64,000 bases of DNA from Pseudomonas brassicacearum (GCF_009601685.2 NZ_CP045701.2:5084001-5148000), one strand, 5' to 3'. Shown: positions 35,203-45,591, counted from the first letter of the stretch. Notes: generated from the letters alone by a model not told the origin. Numbers and translations: made by a program.

Positions 35203-36249
35203 ATGTCCGACCGCCTGACCCTGCTGCGTCCCGACGACTGGCATATTCATCTTCGCGATGGTGCTGTGTTGACCCATACCGTCGCCGATGTCGCGCGCAC
35301 CTTCGGGCGCGCAATCATCATGCCTAACCTGGTTCCGCCCGTGCGCAACGCCGCCGAGGCCGACGGCTATCGCCAGCGTATCCTCGCCGCGCGCCCGGCC
35401 GGTAGCCGCTTCGAACCGCTGATGGTGCTGTACCTCACCGACCGCACCCAGCCCGAAGAGATCCGCGACGCCAAGGCCAGCGGTTTTGTCCATGCCGCCA
35501 AGCTGTACCCGGCTGGCGCCACCACCAACTCCGATTCCGGTGTGACCAGCATCGACAAGATTTTCCCGGCGCTGGAGGCCATGGCCGAAGTCGGCATGCC
35601 GTTGTTGATCCATGGTGAAGTCACCCGGGGCGACGTCGACGTGTTCGACCGCGAGAAAATCTTCATCGACGAGCACATGCGCCGCGTCGTGGAGCGTTTC
35701 CCGACCCTCAAGGTGGTCTTCGAACACATCACCACTGGCGATGCCGTGCAGTTCGTCAACGAGGCCCCGGCCAACGTCGGCGCGACCATTACCGCCCATC
35801 ACCTGCTGTACAACCGCAACCACATGCTGGTGGGCGGGATCCGGCCGCACTTCTATTGCCTGCCGATCCTCAAGCGCAATACCCATCAGGAAGCCTTGCT
35901 GGACGCCGCCACCAGCGGCAGCGCCAAGTTTTTCCTCGGCACCGACTCGGCCCCTCACGCCCAGCACGCCAAGGAAGCGGCCTGCGGTTGTGCCGGTTGC
36001 TACACCGCCTATGCCGCCATCGAGATGTACGCCGAGGCGTTCGAACAGCGCAACGCGTTGGACAAACTCGAAGGCTTCGCCAGCCTGCATGGCCCACGGT
36101 TCTATGGCCTGCCGGTAAACACCGATCGTATTACCCTGGTCCGCGACGAGTGGACTGCCCCCGCCAGCCTGCCTTTCGGCGATCTGGCTGTCATCCCGCT
36201 GCGCGCCGGTGAAAAACTGCGCTGGCGCCTGCTGGAGGAAAACGTGTGA
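35203..36249 (+). CDS. pyrC: Dihydroorotase (class II, PyrC)
   Basis: 348 residues. Zinc ligands are in [17 protein letters not shown]; the carbamylated Lys is in [19 protein letters not shown]. Further His ligands are in LLIHGEV and VFEHITT, and the catalytic Asp in [13 protein letters not shown]. It closes carbamoyl-aspartate to dihydroorotate in pyrimidine synthesis. Overlaps rnt by four bases. Confidence 0.97.
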   Translation: MSDRLTLLRPDDWHIHLRDGAVLTHTVADVARTFGRAIIMPNLVPPVRNAAEADGYRQRILAARPAGSRFEPLMVLYLTDRTQPEEIRDAKASGFVHAAKLYPAGATTNSDSGVTSIDKIFPALEAMAEVGMPLLIHGEVTRGDVDVFDREKIFIDEHMRRVVERFPTLKVVFEHITTGDAVQFVNEAPANVGATITAHHLLYNRNHMLVGGIRPHFYCLPILKRNTHQEALLDAATSGSAKFFLGTDSAPHAQHAKEAACGCAGCYTAYAAIEMYAEAFEQRNALDKLEGFASLHGPRFYGLPVNTDRITLVRDEWTAPASLPFGDLAVIPLRAGEKLRWRLLEENV

Positions 36250-36923
36250 GTGAAGATCATTTCGACGACGAACTGGACGGCAACGGTGGTTCGGGCGGCG
36301 CCCGCCATCCCATGGCCGCTCGGTTCCGTGGCTATCTGCCGGTCGTCGTCGACGTAGAAACCGGTGGTTTCAACTCCGCCACCGACGCCTTGCTTGAAAT
36401 CGCCGCGACCACCATCGGCATGGACGAAAAAGGCTTTGTGTTCCCTGACCACACCTATTTCTTCCGTGTCGAACCGTTCGAAGGCGCCAACGTCGAAGCG
36501 GCGGCCCTGGAATTCACCGGGATCAAGCTCGATCACCCGTTGCGCATGGCAGTCAGCGAAGAAACGGCCCTGACCGACATCTTCCGTGGCGTGCGCAAGG
36601 CACTCAAGGCCAACGGTTGCAAGCGAGCGATCCTGGTCGGCCACAACAGCAGCTTCGACCTGGGCTTTCTCAACGCCGCCGTCGCGCGCCTGGACATGAA
36701 GCGCAACCCGTTTCACCCGTTCTCCAGCTTCGATACCGCGACCTTGGCAGGCCTGGCGTACGGCCAGACCGTCCTGGCCAAGGCGTGCCAGGCGGCCGAC
36801 ATCGATTTCGATGGCCGTGAAGCCCACTCGGCCCGCTACGACACCGAGAAGACCGCCGAGCTGTTCTGCGGCATCGTCAACCGGTGGAAAGAGATGGGTG
36901 GCTGGCAGGATTTCGACGACTAA
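36246..36923 (+). CDS. rnt: Ribonuclease T
   Basis: 225 residues, DnaQ-like DEDD 3'-5' exonuclease: Exo [21 protein letters not shown], Exo [18 protein letters not shown] and Exo [17 protein letters not shown]. It trims 3' ends of tRNA and other stable RNAs. The GTG start at 36246 lies within the pyrC stop region, so translation is coupled. Confidence 0.96.
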   Translation: MSEDHFDDELDGNGGSGGARHPMAARFRGYLPVVVDVETGGFNSATDALLEIAATTIGMDEKGFVFPDHTYFFRVEPFEGANVEAAALEFTGIKLDHPLRMAVSEETALTDIFRGVRKALKANGCKRAILVGHNSSFDLGFLNAAVARLDMKRNPFHPFSSFDTATLAGLAYGQTVLAKACQAADIDFDGREAHSARYDTEKTAELFCGIVNRWKEMGGWQDFDD

Positions 36924-36955
36924 AGAGCAGAGCCATTGTGTCTGTCGGTGACACT

Positions 36956-37044
36956 CTGTGGGAGCAAAGCTTGCTCGCGATGCAGGCGACTGGTTTTTTG
37001 GAAGACCGCATCGCTGCCATCGCGGGCAAGCCTTGCTCCCACAG
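36956..37044. repeat. REP-A palindrome pair (REPIN)
   Basis: CTGTGGGAGCAAAGCTTGCT-CGCGATGCAGG with the inverse ATCGCGGGCAAGCCTTGCTC-CCACAG; near-identical to the copy at 2541, including the GCAGGCG spacer start. Confidence 0.85.
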
Positions 37045-37100
37045 ATAAATTCCCTCGCCATAAGGTCCCGTGTTTCAGCCGACAGGTTTGAAACCCCCAT

Positions 37101-37132
37101 AAAAAAACCGGCCCATCATGGGCCGGTTTTTT
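37101..37132. terminator. Peroxiredoxin gene terminator
   Basis: AAAAAAACCGGCCCATCATG-GGCCGGTTTTTT stem, 15 bases past the peroxiredoxin stop on the minus strand; symmetrical, so it also serves rnt. Confidence 0.9.
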
Positions 37133-37147
37133 ATGCCTGGGGTGCGC

Positions 37148-37750
<603 letters not shown>

Positions 37751-37995
37751 TGGGTATCTCCTGATGTAATAGCGTGAAAACAAGGTCCGGGCCAGCCTGT
37801 CACCCTCAGGCGACAGCCCTGTGACACGAACCCGCTTGCAAGGGCCGATCATCATACACCGCGCATTTGGACTGTCTTCAACGGTTTTTCGGTGGCACCG
37901 AAAAATTGCCGCCCCGTTTCATGCTGCCTCAGTCGTCCTGGATGAACCGTCCGTCAGCCTGGCAACACTCTAGCGCAAAACCCCGAGAAACCACT

Positions 37996-38024
37996 TTGAC
38001 AATCATTCTCGTTAACATTAAGAT
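37996..38024 (+). promoter_or_regulatory. bfd promoter overlapped by a Fur box
   Basis: TTGACA (37996-38001) and TAAGAT (38019-38024) are separated by exactly 17 bases. GACAATCATTCTCGTTAAC (37998-38016) matches 13 of 19 bases of the Fur consensus GATAATGATAATCATTATC. Fur would block the promoter in iron-replete cells. This is the main feature of the 313-base gap between the peroxiredoxin and bfd genes. Confidence 0.75.
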
Positions 38025-38063
38025 CCATCTCAATTGAGTCACAACCAGCGACGGTTCTTACTT

Positions 38064-38282
38064 ATGTATGTATGCCTCTGCACTGGCGTCACCGACGGGC
38101 AAATCCGCGAAGCAATCTACGAAGGTTGCTGCAGCTATCGCGAAGTCCGCCAGGCCACCGGCGTAGCCAGCCAATGCGGCAAATGTGCCTGCCTGGCCAA
38201 GGAAGTGGTTCGTGAAACCCTCGCCAAAGTGCAAACGGCACAGGCCTCGATCCCCTACCCGGTAGAATTTACCGCGGCGTGA
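38064..38282 (+). CDS. bfd: Bacterioferritin-associated ferredoxin
   Basis: 72 residues: [20 protein letters not shown] with the 2Fe-2S ligands C-x-C and, later, C-x2-C in [14 protein letters not shown]. It donates electrons to bacterioferritin to release stored iron. It lies upstream of bfrB, with a Fur-controlled promoter fitting its induction under iron starvation. The upstream Met (38034) is rejected because it precedes the conserved start. Confidence 0.95.
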   Translation: MYVCLCTGVTDGQIREAIYEGCCSYREVRQATGVASQCGKCACLAKEVVRETLAKVQTAQASIPYPVEFTAA

Positions 38283-38299
38283 TGAACAGCATTTCAAGG

Positions 38300-38326
38300 A
38301 ACCGGACCCAGTGTCCGGTTTTTTTA
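38300..38326 (+). terminator. bfd terminator
   Basis: AACCGGAC / GTCCGGTT stem with loop CCAGT and seven T. It separates bfd from bfrB, so bfrB needs its own promoter. Confidence 0.88.
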
Positions 38327-38481
38327 TGCCTGTAAATCAAATGCTTAGCGTTCAGACGCGGAACACAAACATTCTTATTCCGATTAATTTTCATTTATTA
38401 TTCAATAACTTAGGTTTGACACTCGTAAATGCGCGGCTCAAACTCTGCCCTATATACAGCTATTACAGGGCAGGTCTGATC

Positions 38482-38955
38482 ATGAAAGGCGACAACACAG
38501 TCATCCAGCATCTCAACAAGATCCTCGGCAATGAGCTGGTCGCGATCAATCAATACTTCCTGCATGCGCGCATGTACGAGGATTGGGGCCTGAACAAGCT
38601 GGGCAAGCACGAGTACCACGAGTCCATCGACGAGATGAAGCACGCGGACAAGCTGATCAAGCGCATCCTGTTTCTTGAAGGCCTGCCAAACGTCCAGGAC
38701 CTGGGCAAGCTGCAAATCGGCGAACACACCCGCGAGATGCTTGAGTGCGACCTGCGTATCGAGCGCACCGGCCACGCCGACCTGAAGGCCGCTATCGCCC
38801 ATTGCGAAAGCGTTGGCGACTTCGGTAGCCGCGAACTGCTGGAAGATATTCTCGAGTCAGAGGAAGAGCACATCGATTGGCTGGAAACCCAATTGGGCCT
38901 GATCGACAAAGTCGGTCTTGAGAACTACCTGCAATCGCAGATGGGTGAAGAGTAA
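38482..38955 (+). CDS. bfrB: Bacterioferritin
   Basis: 157 residues with the haem-ligand Met52 and ferroxidase residues Glu18, Glu51 and His54 in place ([34 protein letters not shown]), plus [14 protein letters not shown] for the second metal half. It forms the 24-mer iron store. Own promoter region in the AT-rich 150 bases upstream. PA3531 equivalent; the start [11 protein letters not shown] is used. Confidence 0.96.
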   Translation: MKGDNTVIQHLNKILGNELVAINQYFLHARMYEDWGLNKLGKHEYHESIDEMKHADKLIKRILFLEGLPNVQDLGKLQIGEHTREMLECDLRIERTGHADLKAAIAHCESVGDFGSRELLEDILESEEEHIDWLETQLGLIDKVGLENYLQSQMGEE

Positions 38956-38978
38956 GCTTCCCCGAAAGCACGCCACTA

Positions 38979-39015
38979 AAAAGCCCCGCCCTCTTTCGAG
39001 AGGCGGGGCTTTTTA
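38979..39015. terminator. Bidirectional terminator between bfrB and grxD
   Basis: AAAAAGCCCCGCCTC-type stem: AAAAAGCCCCGCC / GGCGGGGCTTTTT around CTCTTTCGAGA. Confidence 0.9.
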
Positions 39016-39052
39016 TTGCCTGAATTCAGGCCACGCCGAAAACGTCCATAAA

Positions 39053-39394
39053 TCAGGCTTCGGTCTTGTTCGCCGCAGCTGCTTCCACCGCTGCCTTGAT
39101 CGTGGTCTGCAGGGAGCCATCAGCGGCCATCTCGGTCATGATGTCGCTACCACCGATCAGCTCACCACCCACCCACAGCTGTGGGAAGGTTGGCCAGTTG
39201 GCGTACTTGGGCAGGTTGGCGCGGATTTCCGGGTTCTGCAGGATGTCCACGTAGGCAAACTTCTCGCCACACGCCATTACCGCCTGAGCAGCCTTGGCCG
39301 AGAAACCGCACTGTGGCGCGTTCGGCGAGCCTTTCATGTAAAGCAGGATGGTGTTGTTGGCAATCTGGTCTTTAATCGTTTCGATGATATCCAT
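39053..39394 (-). CDS. grxD: Monothiol glutaredoxin (Grx4/GrxD)
   Basis: 113 residues beginning MDIIETIKDQIANNTILLYM, with the monothiol CGFS active site in NAPQCGFSAKAAQAV and the glutathione-binding motifs WPTFPQLWVGGELIGGSDIM. Such proteins bind and deliver 2Fe-2S clusters with BolA partners rather than reduce disulfides. Located near bfd/bfrB, consistent with iron metabolism (PA3533). Confidence 0.95.
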   Translation of the reverse strand: MDIIETIKDQIANNTILLYMKGSPNAPQCGFSAKAAQAVMACGEKFAYVDILQNPEIRANLPKYANWPTFPQLWVGGELIGGSDIMTEMAADGSLQTTIKAAVEAAAANKTEA

Positions 39395-39483
39395 GGAGCA
39401 CCTCGGCTTAAAACTTTTGCGACTTAAGTTGTCGACACGGTGACGCATTGTAACGGAAAGCCGAACGTGCTCCAGAGACAATT

Positions 39484-41592
39484 TTACGCAGCCGCCACCT
39501 TCACCGGTACGCCGTTAAGCGCCGCGTTGCCGGACAACTCATCGAGCTGACAATCATCGGTCAGGTCGTTGGCGCTGGAGCCCGGCTGTCCGCTGGCAAT
39601 GGTCATCTGCACGCCCGGCCGGGCATGGCCCCAGCCGTGGGGCAGGCTGACCACGCCTTTCATCATGTCCAGGCTGCCCAGCACCTCGACTTCGATGACG
39701 CCGACCCGCGAACTGACGGTCACCCGTTGCCCGTCGACAAGGCCGCGACTGGCGAGGTCATCCGGGTGCATCAGCAACTGATGACGCGGCTTGCCCTTCA
39801 CCAGTCGATGGAAGTTATGCATCCAGGAGTTGTTGCTGCGCACATGGCGACGGCCAATCATCAGCAACTCATCCGGTTTTGGCGCCTGCAACGCGGCAAA
39901 GCGCGCAAGGTCGGCAAGAATCACCGCCGGCGCGGCCTGCACACGTTGGTTTTCGGTTTTCAGGCGCGCAGCCAGGTTGGGCTTGAGTGCGCCGAGGTCG
40001 ACGCCATGGGGATGATCGAACAGGGTGGCCAGGGACAGCTTGTGCGGCGAGGCGTCGCCATATGCCCCACTGCGCAGGCCGAAATCGATCATCTGCGCCG
40101 GTGGCATGGTCGGCTTGAGTTCCTTGCCGGTCCGGGCGGCAAAAGCCTTGGCCAGGCCGACGAAAATTTCCCAGTCGTGCAGCGCGCCCTCGGGCTTGGG
40201 CAGGATCGCCCGGTTGAAACGGGTCACGTTGCGCACCGCGAACAGGTTGAACGTGGTGTCGTAATGATCGTTTTCCAGGGCCGAGGTCGAAGGCAGGATC
40301 AGGTCGGCGTAACGCGTGGTTTCGTTGATGTACAAATCGATGCTGACCATGAACTCCAGCCCGTCCAGGGCCTGCTCCAATTGTCGCCCGTTGGGTGTGG
40401 ACAGCACCGGGTTGCCAGCCACGGTGACCAGCGCACGAATCTGGCCTTCGCCCTCGGTGAGCATTTCCTCGGCCAGGGCCGACACTGGCAACTCCCCCGC
40501 ATATTCAGGACGCCCGGACACACGGCTCTGCCAGCGATTGAAATGCCCGCCCGAGGTGGTGGCGACCAGGTCCACCGCCGGCTCGGTGCACAGCGCCCCG
40601 CCCACTCGATCAAGATTGCCGGTGACCAGGTTGATCACCTGGATCAGCCAATGGCACAGCGTGCCAAACGCCTGGGTCGACACCCCCATCCGCCCGTAGC
40701 ACACCGCTGACGGCGCGGCGGCGAAGTCCCGGGCCAATTGCCGGATCTGCGCTGCCGGCACCGCACAGAGCGGGCTCATGGCTTCAGCCGTGAAAGTGGC
40801 GACGGCCTCGCGCACCTCGTCCAGGCCGTCCACGGGCAGGTGGCTGCCACGGGCCAGGCCTTCGCTGAACAATGTATTGAGCAAACCAAACAGCAACGCA
40901 GCATCGCCGCCGGGGCGTACAAAGACATGCTGGTTGGCAATCGCCGCCGTTTCGCTGCGACGCGGATCGACCACCACCACTTTGCCGCCACGGGCCTGGA
41001 TCGCCTTGAGGCGCTTCTCCACGTCCGGCACGGTCATGATGCTGCCGTTGGAAGCCAGCGGGTTGCCGCCCAGGATCAGCATGAAGTCGGTGTGGTCGAT
41101 GTCCGGGATCGGCAGCAGCAGGCCGTGACCGTACATCAGGTAGCTGGTCAGGTGATGGGGCAGTTGGTCCACCGAGGTCGCCGAGAAACGGCTGCGGGTT
41201 TTCAACAGGCCCAGGAAATAGTTGCTGTGGGTCATCAGCCCATAGTTATGCACGCTGGGGTTGCCCTGGTAGACCGCCACCGCGTTCTGGCCGTGACGCG
41301 CCTGGATATCCGCCAGGCGCTCGGCCACCAATGCGAAGGCATCGTCCCAGGCAATGGGGTGCCATTCATTGCCGATGCGCTGCATGGGCTGGCGCAGGCG
41401 ATCCGGATCGTTCTGGATATCTTGCAGGGCCACCGCCTTGGGGCAGATGTGACCCCGGCTGAAGGTGTCCAGCGCATCGCCCTTGATCGAGGTGATCGCC
41501 AGGCCCTGGCCGTCGGTTTCGGTGGTTTCGAGGGTCAAGCCGCAGATGGCTTCACACAAATGGCACGCACGGTGGTGGAGAGTCTTGGTCAT
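39484..41592 (-). CDS. Molybdopterin-dependent oxidoreductase with one 4Fe-4S cluster
   Basis: 702 residues, DMSO-reductase superfamily. Fe-S ligands C10-x2-C13-x3-C17 ... C50 (ACHLCEAICGL, RGHICPKA). Pterin-binding blocks include ILGGNPLASNGSIMT, VVVDPRRSETA and the C-terminal molydopterin-dinucleotide domain (LMHPDDLASRGLVDGQRV, LPHGWGHA). The place of the Sec/Cys of formate dehydrogenases reads TSVDQLPHHL, so no such ligand is evident. No partner subunits or Tat signal are encoded, implying a cytoplasmic stand-alone enzyme. Substrate unknown. Confidence 0.83.
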   Translation of the reverse strand: MTKTLHHRACHLCEAICGLTLETTETDGQGLAITSIKGDALDTFSRGHICPKAVALQDIQNDPDRLRQPMQRIGNEWHPIAWDDAFALVAERLADIQARHGQNAVAVYQGNPSVHNYGLMTHSNYFLGLLKTRSRFSATSVDQLPHHLTSYLMYGHGLLLPIPDIDHTDFMLILGGNPLASNGSIMTVPDVEKRLKAIQARGGKVVVVDPRRSETAAIANQHVFVRPGGDAALLFGLLNTLFSEGLARGSHLPVDGLDEVREAVATFTAEAMSPLCAVPAAQIRQLARDFAAAPSAVCYGRMGVSTQAFGTLCHWLIQVINLVTGNLDRVGGALCTEPAVDLVATTSGGHFNRWQSRVSGRPEYAGELPVSALAEEMLTEGEGQIRALVTVAGNPVLSTPNGRQLEQALDGLEFMVSIDLYINETTRYADLILPSTSALENDHYDTTFNLFAVRNVTRFNRAILPKPEGALHDWEIFVGLAKAFAARTGKELKPTMPPAQMIDFGLRSGAYGDASPHKLSLATLFDHPHGVDLGALKPNLAARLKTENQRVQAAPAVILADLARFAALQAPKPDELLMIGRRHVRSNNSWMHNFHRLVKGKPRHQLLMHPDDLASRGLVDGQRVTVSSRVGVIEVEVLGSLDMMKGVVSLPHGWGHARPGVQMTIASGQPGSSANDLTDDCQLDELSGNAALNGVPVKVAAA

Positions 41593-41723
41593 GGCCAGTC
41601 TCTGTTTTATTCGTGGCGGGCACTTTCGGCCGCGGGAACAAAACTATGGCGCGTGATTCCCGGCAGCGCCAGCGACGTTCGTCCTGTGAATCGCCGGGCA
41701 TCAGGCCCACCGATGACAGGGCA

Positions 41724-42011
41724 TCAAGGCTGGTCGGGAGGCGGCGCCAGCATCTGGATTTCTTCGACGGTTTCCACCTGCTCCTGGGCAATGGGCACCC
41801 CCGTGAGCTCGCCAATCAGCCGCCAATGCTCGTCGAGGCCGCTGCTGATAGTGGCCATGCGATCAATCATCCGGCGGCCCGCGGCCTTGGTCACCTCGTC
41901 ATCGCTGCGCAGCAATTCGAATGACATGGAAGTCACCGAAGCCGTCAGGTGCGTCAGCGAGCGTGCAGTCAGCCCCAGCAATTCCATCAATTGTTGCTCT
42001 TTCGAATCCAT
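41724..42011 (-). CDS. Small conserved Pseudomonas protein of unknown function
   Basis: 95 residues, helical: MDSKEQQLMELLGLTARSLT, SVTSMSFELLRSDDEVTKAA, then a Pro-rich end (MLAPPPDQP). No membrane segment or known domain. It lies divergent from argF, where PAO1 has PA3536. A weak GGAG-like site (AGGAGC) precedes the ATG. Confidence 0.62.
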   Translation of the reverse strand: MDSKEQQLMELLGLTARSLTHLTASVTSMSFELLRSDDEVTKAAGRRMIDRMATISSGLDEHWRLIGELTGVPIAQEQVETVEEIQMLAPPPDQP

Positions 42012-42266
42012 TTCGGGCTCCTGTGCCGCTGTGGCTCATTTATAACCCAGGCCTTTGCATTAGGAAATGTTTCACAACCACAGCAGACAAGCGAAAGGAT
42101 GGGGTGCCACGGCATAAACCGCCCCTCATCCATGGCGCACCCGCCGCGCTTGATTGCCAAGCCAAGCTGCGCCAGTGTACAAATGGGTTGCTGCTGTCAG
42201 GAAACCGGCCACAAATATGCCATCGCATTCGCGTGATGGCCTCGCTGAAATCCCCAAAAACCGTAG

Positions 42267-42308
42267 CCCTATTGGTAAGACGCGACATTTAATTATAAGA
42301 TCGCGCCT
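42267..42308 (-). promoter_or_regulatory. Tandem ArgR-type operator of argF
   Basis: On the minus strand AGGCGC-N8-AA-N5 (42308-42288) abuts TGTCGC-N8-AA-N5 (42287-42267), the 21-base tandem layout also found at argG. It covers a TTATAAG sequence that could be the argF -10 region. A TGCGGC-TTTT-GCCGCA hairpin near 42330 lies between operator and gene. The rest of the 402-base gap shows nothing further. Confidence 0.6.
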
Positions 42309-42413
42309 TCCCCTATTTCGTCGCCCCGTGCGGCTTTTGCCGCAGGTCTCGCCCGTTTTTTGAATAAACAAGGCTTTGAGCATCTGCGGTCAGTTACAAA
42401 AAGGTAGTCAATC

Positions 42414-43334
42414 ATGAGCGCAAGGCACTTTCTCTCCCTGATGGATTTCACGCCCGATGAGTTGCTCGGCGTGATCCGTCGAGGCGTGGAGCTCAAGGAC
42501 CTGCGTAACCGCGGCGTACTGTTCGAGCCCTTGAAAAACCGCGTGCTGGGGATGATCTTCGAGAAGTCATCGACCCGCACCCGCATCTCTTTCGAAGCCG
42601 GCATGATCCAACTGGGCGGCCAGGCGATCTTCCTGTCGCCCCGCGACACCCAACTGGGCCGTGGCGAACCGGTCAGCGATTGCGCCATCGTCATGTCGAG
42701 CATGCTCGACGCAGTAATGATCCGTACCTTTGCCCACAGCACCCTGACCGAGTTCGCGGCCCATTCCCGCGTACCCGTCATCAATGGCCTGTCCGATGAC
42801 CTGCACCCCTGCCAGTTGCTGGCCGACATGCAGACCTTCCTCGAACACCGCGGCTCGATCCAGGGCAAGACCGTGGCCTGGATCGGCGACGGCAACAACA
42901 TGTGCAACAGCTATATAGAAGCCGCGATGCAATTCGACTTCCAGCTGCGCATTGCTTGTCCTGAAGGTTATGACCCCAATGCCGAGCTGCTCGCCAAGGC
43001 CGGGGAGCGGGTGACCATCGTGCGTGATCCGAAACAGGCCGTGGCCGGTGCGCACCTGGTGAGCACCGACGTCTGGACCTCCATGGGCCAGGAAGAAGAA
43101 ACCGCCAAGCGCCTCAAGCTGTTCGCGCCGCTGCAGGTCAACCGGGCCTTGCTCGACCTGGCGGATGCCGACGTGCTGTTCATGCACTGCCTGCCGGCCC
43201 ACCGTGGCGAGGAGATCAGCTTCGACTTGCTGGACGACCCGCGCTCGGTGGCCTGGGACCAGGCAGAAAATCGCCTTCACGCGCAAAAGGCACTGCTCGA
43301 GTTCCTTGTCGAGCCGGCGTATCACCACGCATGA
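42414..43334 (+). CDS. argF: Ornithine carbamoyltransferase (anabolic)
   Basis: 306 residues. Carbamoyl-phosphate motif [16 protein letters not shown], ornithine-side motifs [20 protein letters not shown] and [12 protein letters not shown]. Converts ornithine and carbamoyl phosphate to citrulline, the step before ArgG. Its length and sequence start ([17 protein letters not shown]) fit the anabolic enzyme rather than catabolic ArcB. Overlaps the ABC gene by four bases. Confidence 0.96.
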   Translation: MSARHFLSLMDFTPDELLGVIRRGVELKDLRNRGVLFEPLKNRVLGMIFEKSSTRTRISFEAGMIQLGGQAIFLSPRDTQLGRGEPVSDCAIVMSSMLDAVMIRTFAHSTLTEFAAHSRVPVINGLSDDLHPCQLLADMQTFLEHRGSIQGKTVAWIGDGNNMCNSYIEAAMQFDFQLRIACPEGYDPNAELLAKAGERVTIVRDPKQAVAGAHLVSTDVWTSMGQEEETAKRLKLFAPLQVNRALLDLADADVLFMHCLPAHRGEEISFDLLDDPRSVAWDQAENRLHAQKALLEFLVEPAYHHA

Positions 43335-44437
43335 GCCATTCGCTGCTGCTGAATTTGCATGACCTGGCCTGCGGCTACCAAAACCAGCGGGTCGTGCAGA
43401 ACCTCAACCTGCACCTTAATGCCGGCGATATCGGTTGCCTGCTCGGTTCGTCCGGGTGCGGCAAGACCACCACGTTGCGCGCCATCGCCGGCTTCGAACC
43501 GGTGCACGAGGGTGAAATCCAACTGGCTGGTGTAACCATCTCCCGCCCCGGCTTCACCCTCGCCCCGGAAAAACGCCGTATCGGCATGGTGTTCCAGGAC
43601 TATGCCCTGTTTCCCCACCTGAGCGTGGCCGAGAACATCGCCTTTGGCATTCGCAAGCATCCAGACAAGGATCGCGTCGTCGAAGAGCTGCTGGAACTGG
43701 TCAACCTCAAGCACCTGGGCAAACGCTTTCCCCATGAACTGTCCGGCGGCCAACAACAGCGCGTGGCCCTGGCCCGCGCACTGGCGCCAGAACCACAGCT
43801 GCTGTTGCTCGATGAGCCGTTCTCCAACCTCGATGGCGAGCTGCGACGCAAGCTCAGCCATGAAGTGCGGGATATTCTCAAGGCCCGCGGCACCAGCGCG
43901 ATCCTGGTCACACACGACCAGGAAGAAGCCTTCGCCGTGAGTGACCACGTCGGGGTATTCAAGGAAGGCCGACTGGAACAGTGGGACACGCCCTACAACC
44001 TGTATCACGAACCGCTGACGCCATTCGTCGCCAGCTTCATTGGCCAGGGCTACTTCATTCGCGGCCGGCTCGACAGCCCGGAGTCGGTGCAAACCGAGTT
44101 GGGCACCCTGCGCGGTAACCGGGCCTACACCTGGCCCATCGGCGGTGCGGTGGACGTGTTGCTGCGCCCAGACGATATCGTCTATGCACCGGACAGCCCG
44201 CTCACCGCCATCATTGTCGGCAAGACCTTCCTGGGCGCTTCAACCTTGTATCGCCTGCAATTGCCCACAGGCGCGCAATTGGAATCGATCTTCCCCAGCC
44301 ACGCCGACCATCAGCTCGGCGACAGTGTCGGCATCCGCGTGGCGGCTGAACACCTGGTGCTGTTCCAGGCCTCGGGCAGCACCGCGGCGCACATCCCGCC
44401 AGTGGACAGCGGTGTGCGGCGCTATAGCACCGCGTAG
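43331..44437 (+). CDS. ABC transporter ATP-binding protein (FbpC/PotA type)
   Basis: 368 residues. Walker [21 protein letters not shown]-loop [12 protein letters not shown], signature [15 protein letters not shown], Walker [13 protein letters not shown] and switch His in [13 protein letters not shown]-terminal TOBE-like regulatory domain follows ([26 protein letters not shown]). It is of the ferric-iron/polyamine importer class, but no permease or binding protein is adjacent, so partners must be elsewhere. Same position as PA3538. Its TAG stop codon falls inside the first TAGGAGCTG unit of the following repeat. Confidence 0.88.
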   Translation: MSHSLLLNLHDLACGYQNQRVVQNLNLHLNAGDIGCLLGSSGCGKTTTLRAIAGFEPVHEGEIQLAGVTISRPGFTLAPEKRRIGMVFQDYALFPHLSVAENIAFGIRKHPDKDRVVEELLELVNLKHLGKRFPHELSGGQQQRVALARALAPEPQLLLLDEPFSNLDGELRRKLSHEVRDILKARGTSAILVTHDQEEAFAVSDHVGVFKEGRLEQWDTPYNLYHEPLTPFVASFIGQGYFIRGRLDSPESVQTELGTLRGNRAYTWPIGGAVDVLLRPDDIVYAPDSPLTAIIVGKTFLGASTLYRLQLPTGAQLESIFPSHADHQLGDSVGIRVAAEHLVLFQASGSTAAHIPPVDSGVRRYSTA

Positions 44438-44612
44438 GAGCTGTGTAGGAGCTGTGTAGGAGCTGTGTAGGAGCTGTCGAGTGCAACGAGGCTGCGATCT
44501 TTCCCAATACACTTGAATCTCAAGCGAAAGATCAAAAGATCAAAAGATCAAAAGATCGCAGGCTTCGCCAGCTCCTACAGGGCGTAAACCAGCGAGGATA
44601 AATCCCCTCGCC
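44434..44612. repeat. REP-B element with tandem arm and loop copies, plus REP-C half
   Basis: The left arm holds four tandem copies of the 11-mer TAGGAGCTGTG (44435-44477). The loop side holds AAAAGATC repeats (44530-44556). The right end reads GCAGGCTTCGCCAGCTCCTA-CAG. A REP-C half (GCGAGGATAAATCCCCTCGC) follows at 44593. It spans the 188-base gap between the ABC and PhzF-like genes. Confidence 0.85.
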
Positions 44613-44625
44613 AAGAAAAATGCTA

Positions 44626-45408
44626 TCAGCCCAAGGACAACGTCCCACTGGCCACCAACCTCGCATTCCCGCCGATCTTCACCCGCTCACCCTCCAACCG
44701 GCAGAACAACGCCCCGCCCCGGGCCGAGCATTGATAAGCCGTCAGGCCGTGCTTGCCCAAGCGCTTGGACCAATAGGGAATCAGGCTGCAGTGGGTCGAG
44801 CCGGTCACCGGGTCTTCGTTGATGCCGATCGCCGGAGCAAAATAACGCGAGACAAAATCATGCTTGCTCCCGGGTGCGGTCACGATAGCGCCCGGCCAAG
44901 GCAGTTTCGCCAGGGCCGCCATGTCCGGCTTGCAATCGAGCACCGCTTGCTCCGATTCCAGCACCACGAACAGTTCGTTGGAGCTCAGCACATCCACAGC
45001 TTCGACACCCAAGGCACTCTGGACGGCCAGGGATGCACCCAACTCGGCAGGTACGATGGCCGGAAAATCCAGCCACAGCCGATCACCCTCACGCGTAACG
45101 CTCAACGAACCGGACTTGCAGATAAAATCCAGTCGTTCGACCGTTTCGTGATAGACCTCGAACAGTACATAAGCGCTGGCCAACGTGGCGTGCCCGCAAA
45201 GCGGGACTTCGGTGGTGGGCGTGAACCAGCGGATATGCCAATGCTGGCCTTCACGCACCAGAAACGCAGTTTCAGCCAGGTTATGTTCGGCGGCGATCTT
45301 CTGCATCAAGTCATCGGCAAGCCAGCCGTCGAGTCGATAGACCATTGCCGGGTTACCGCCAAACGGCCGATCACTGAACGCATCGACCTGATGAAACGCA
45401 AGCTGCAT
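44626..45408 (-). CDS. PhzF-family isomerase/epimerase-like protein
   Basis: 260 residues. MQLAFHQVDAFSDRPFGGNP is the family start, the catalytic Glu is in EHNLAETAFLV, and CGHATLASAYVLF and EDPVTGSTHCSLIPYW are conserved. Related proteins isomerise small metabolites; the true PhzF acts in phenazine synthesis, but no phenazine genes are present, so this is a housekeeping-type homologue of unknown substrate (PAO1 has one near glp). Confidence 0.87.
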   Translation of the reverse strand: MQLAFHQVDAFSDRPFGGNPAMVYRLDGWLADDLMQKIAAEHNLAETAFLVREGQHWHIRWFTPTTEVPLCGHATLASAYVLFEVYHETVERLDFICKSGSLSVTREGDRLWLDFPAIVPAELGASLAVQSALGVEAVDVLSSNELFVVLESEQAVLDCKPDMAALAKLPWPGAIVTAPGSKHDFVSRYFAPAIGINEDPVTGSTHCSLIPYWSKRLGKHGLTAYQCSARGGALFCRLEGERVKIGGNARLVASGTLSLG

Positions 45409-45591
45409 GGCTCTTCTCCTTTTTTTGATGCGCCAGCATGCGGTGCAGCGGCACGGCTTATCCAGAGACAGATCAGCAGAATTTTCACCCTACAGCGCGG
45501 GATCAAAATCTGACTCCAGGCTTAACCCTTCACACCCTTGTGACGAGGGCGCTCGCTCCCGCCTGGCTGCGCAACCGCCATCCGTTTTTAT

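Noticed and set aside
42040..42383. Small frames upstream of argF on both strands
   Set aside because: Low-complexity translations of control DNA containing the ArgR-type sites; no ribosome-binding sites.
44626..45408. Phenazine biosynthesis via PhzF
   Set aside because: No other phz gene is present; the protein is a general PhzF-fold homologue.
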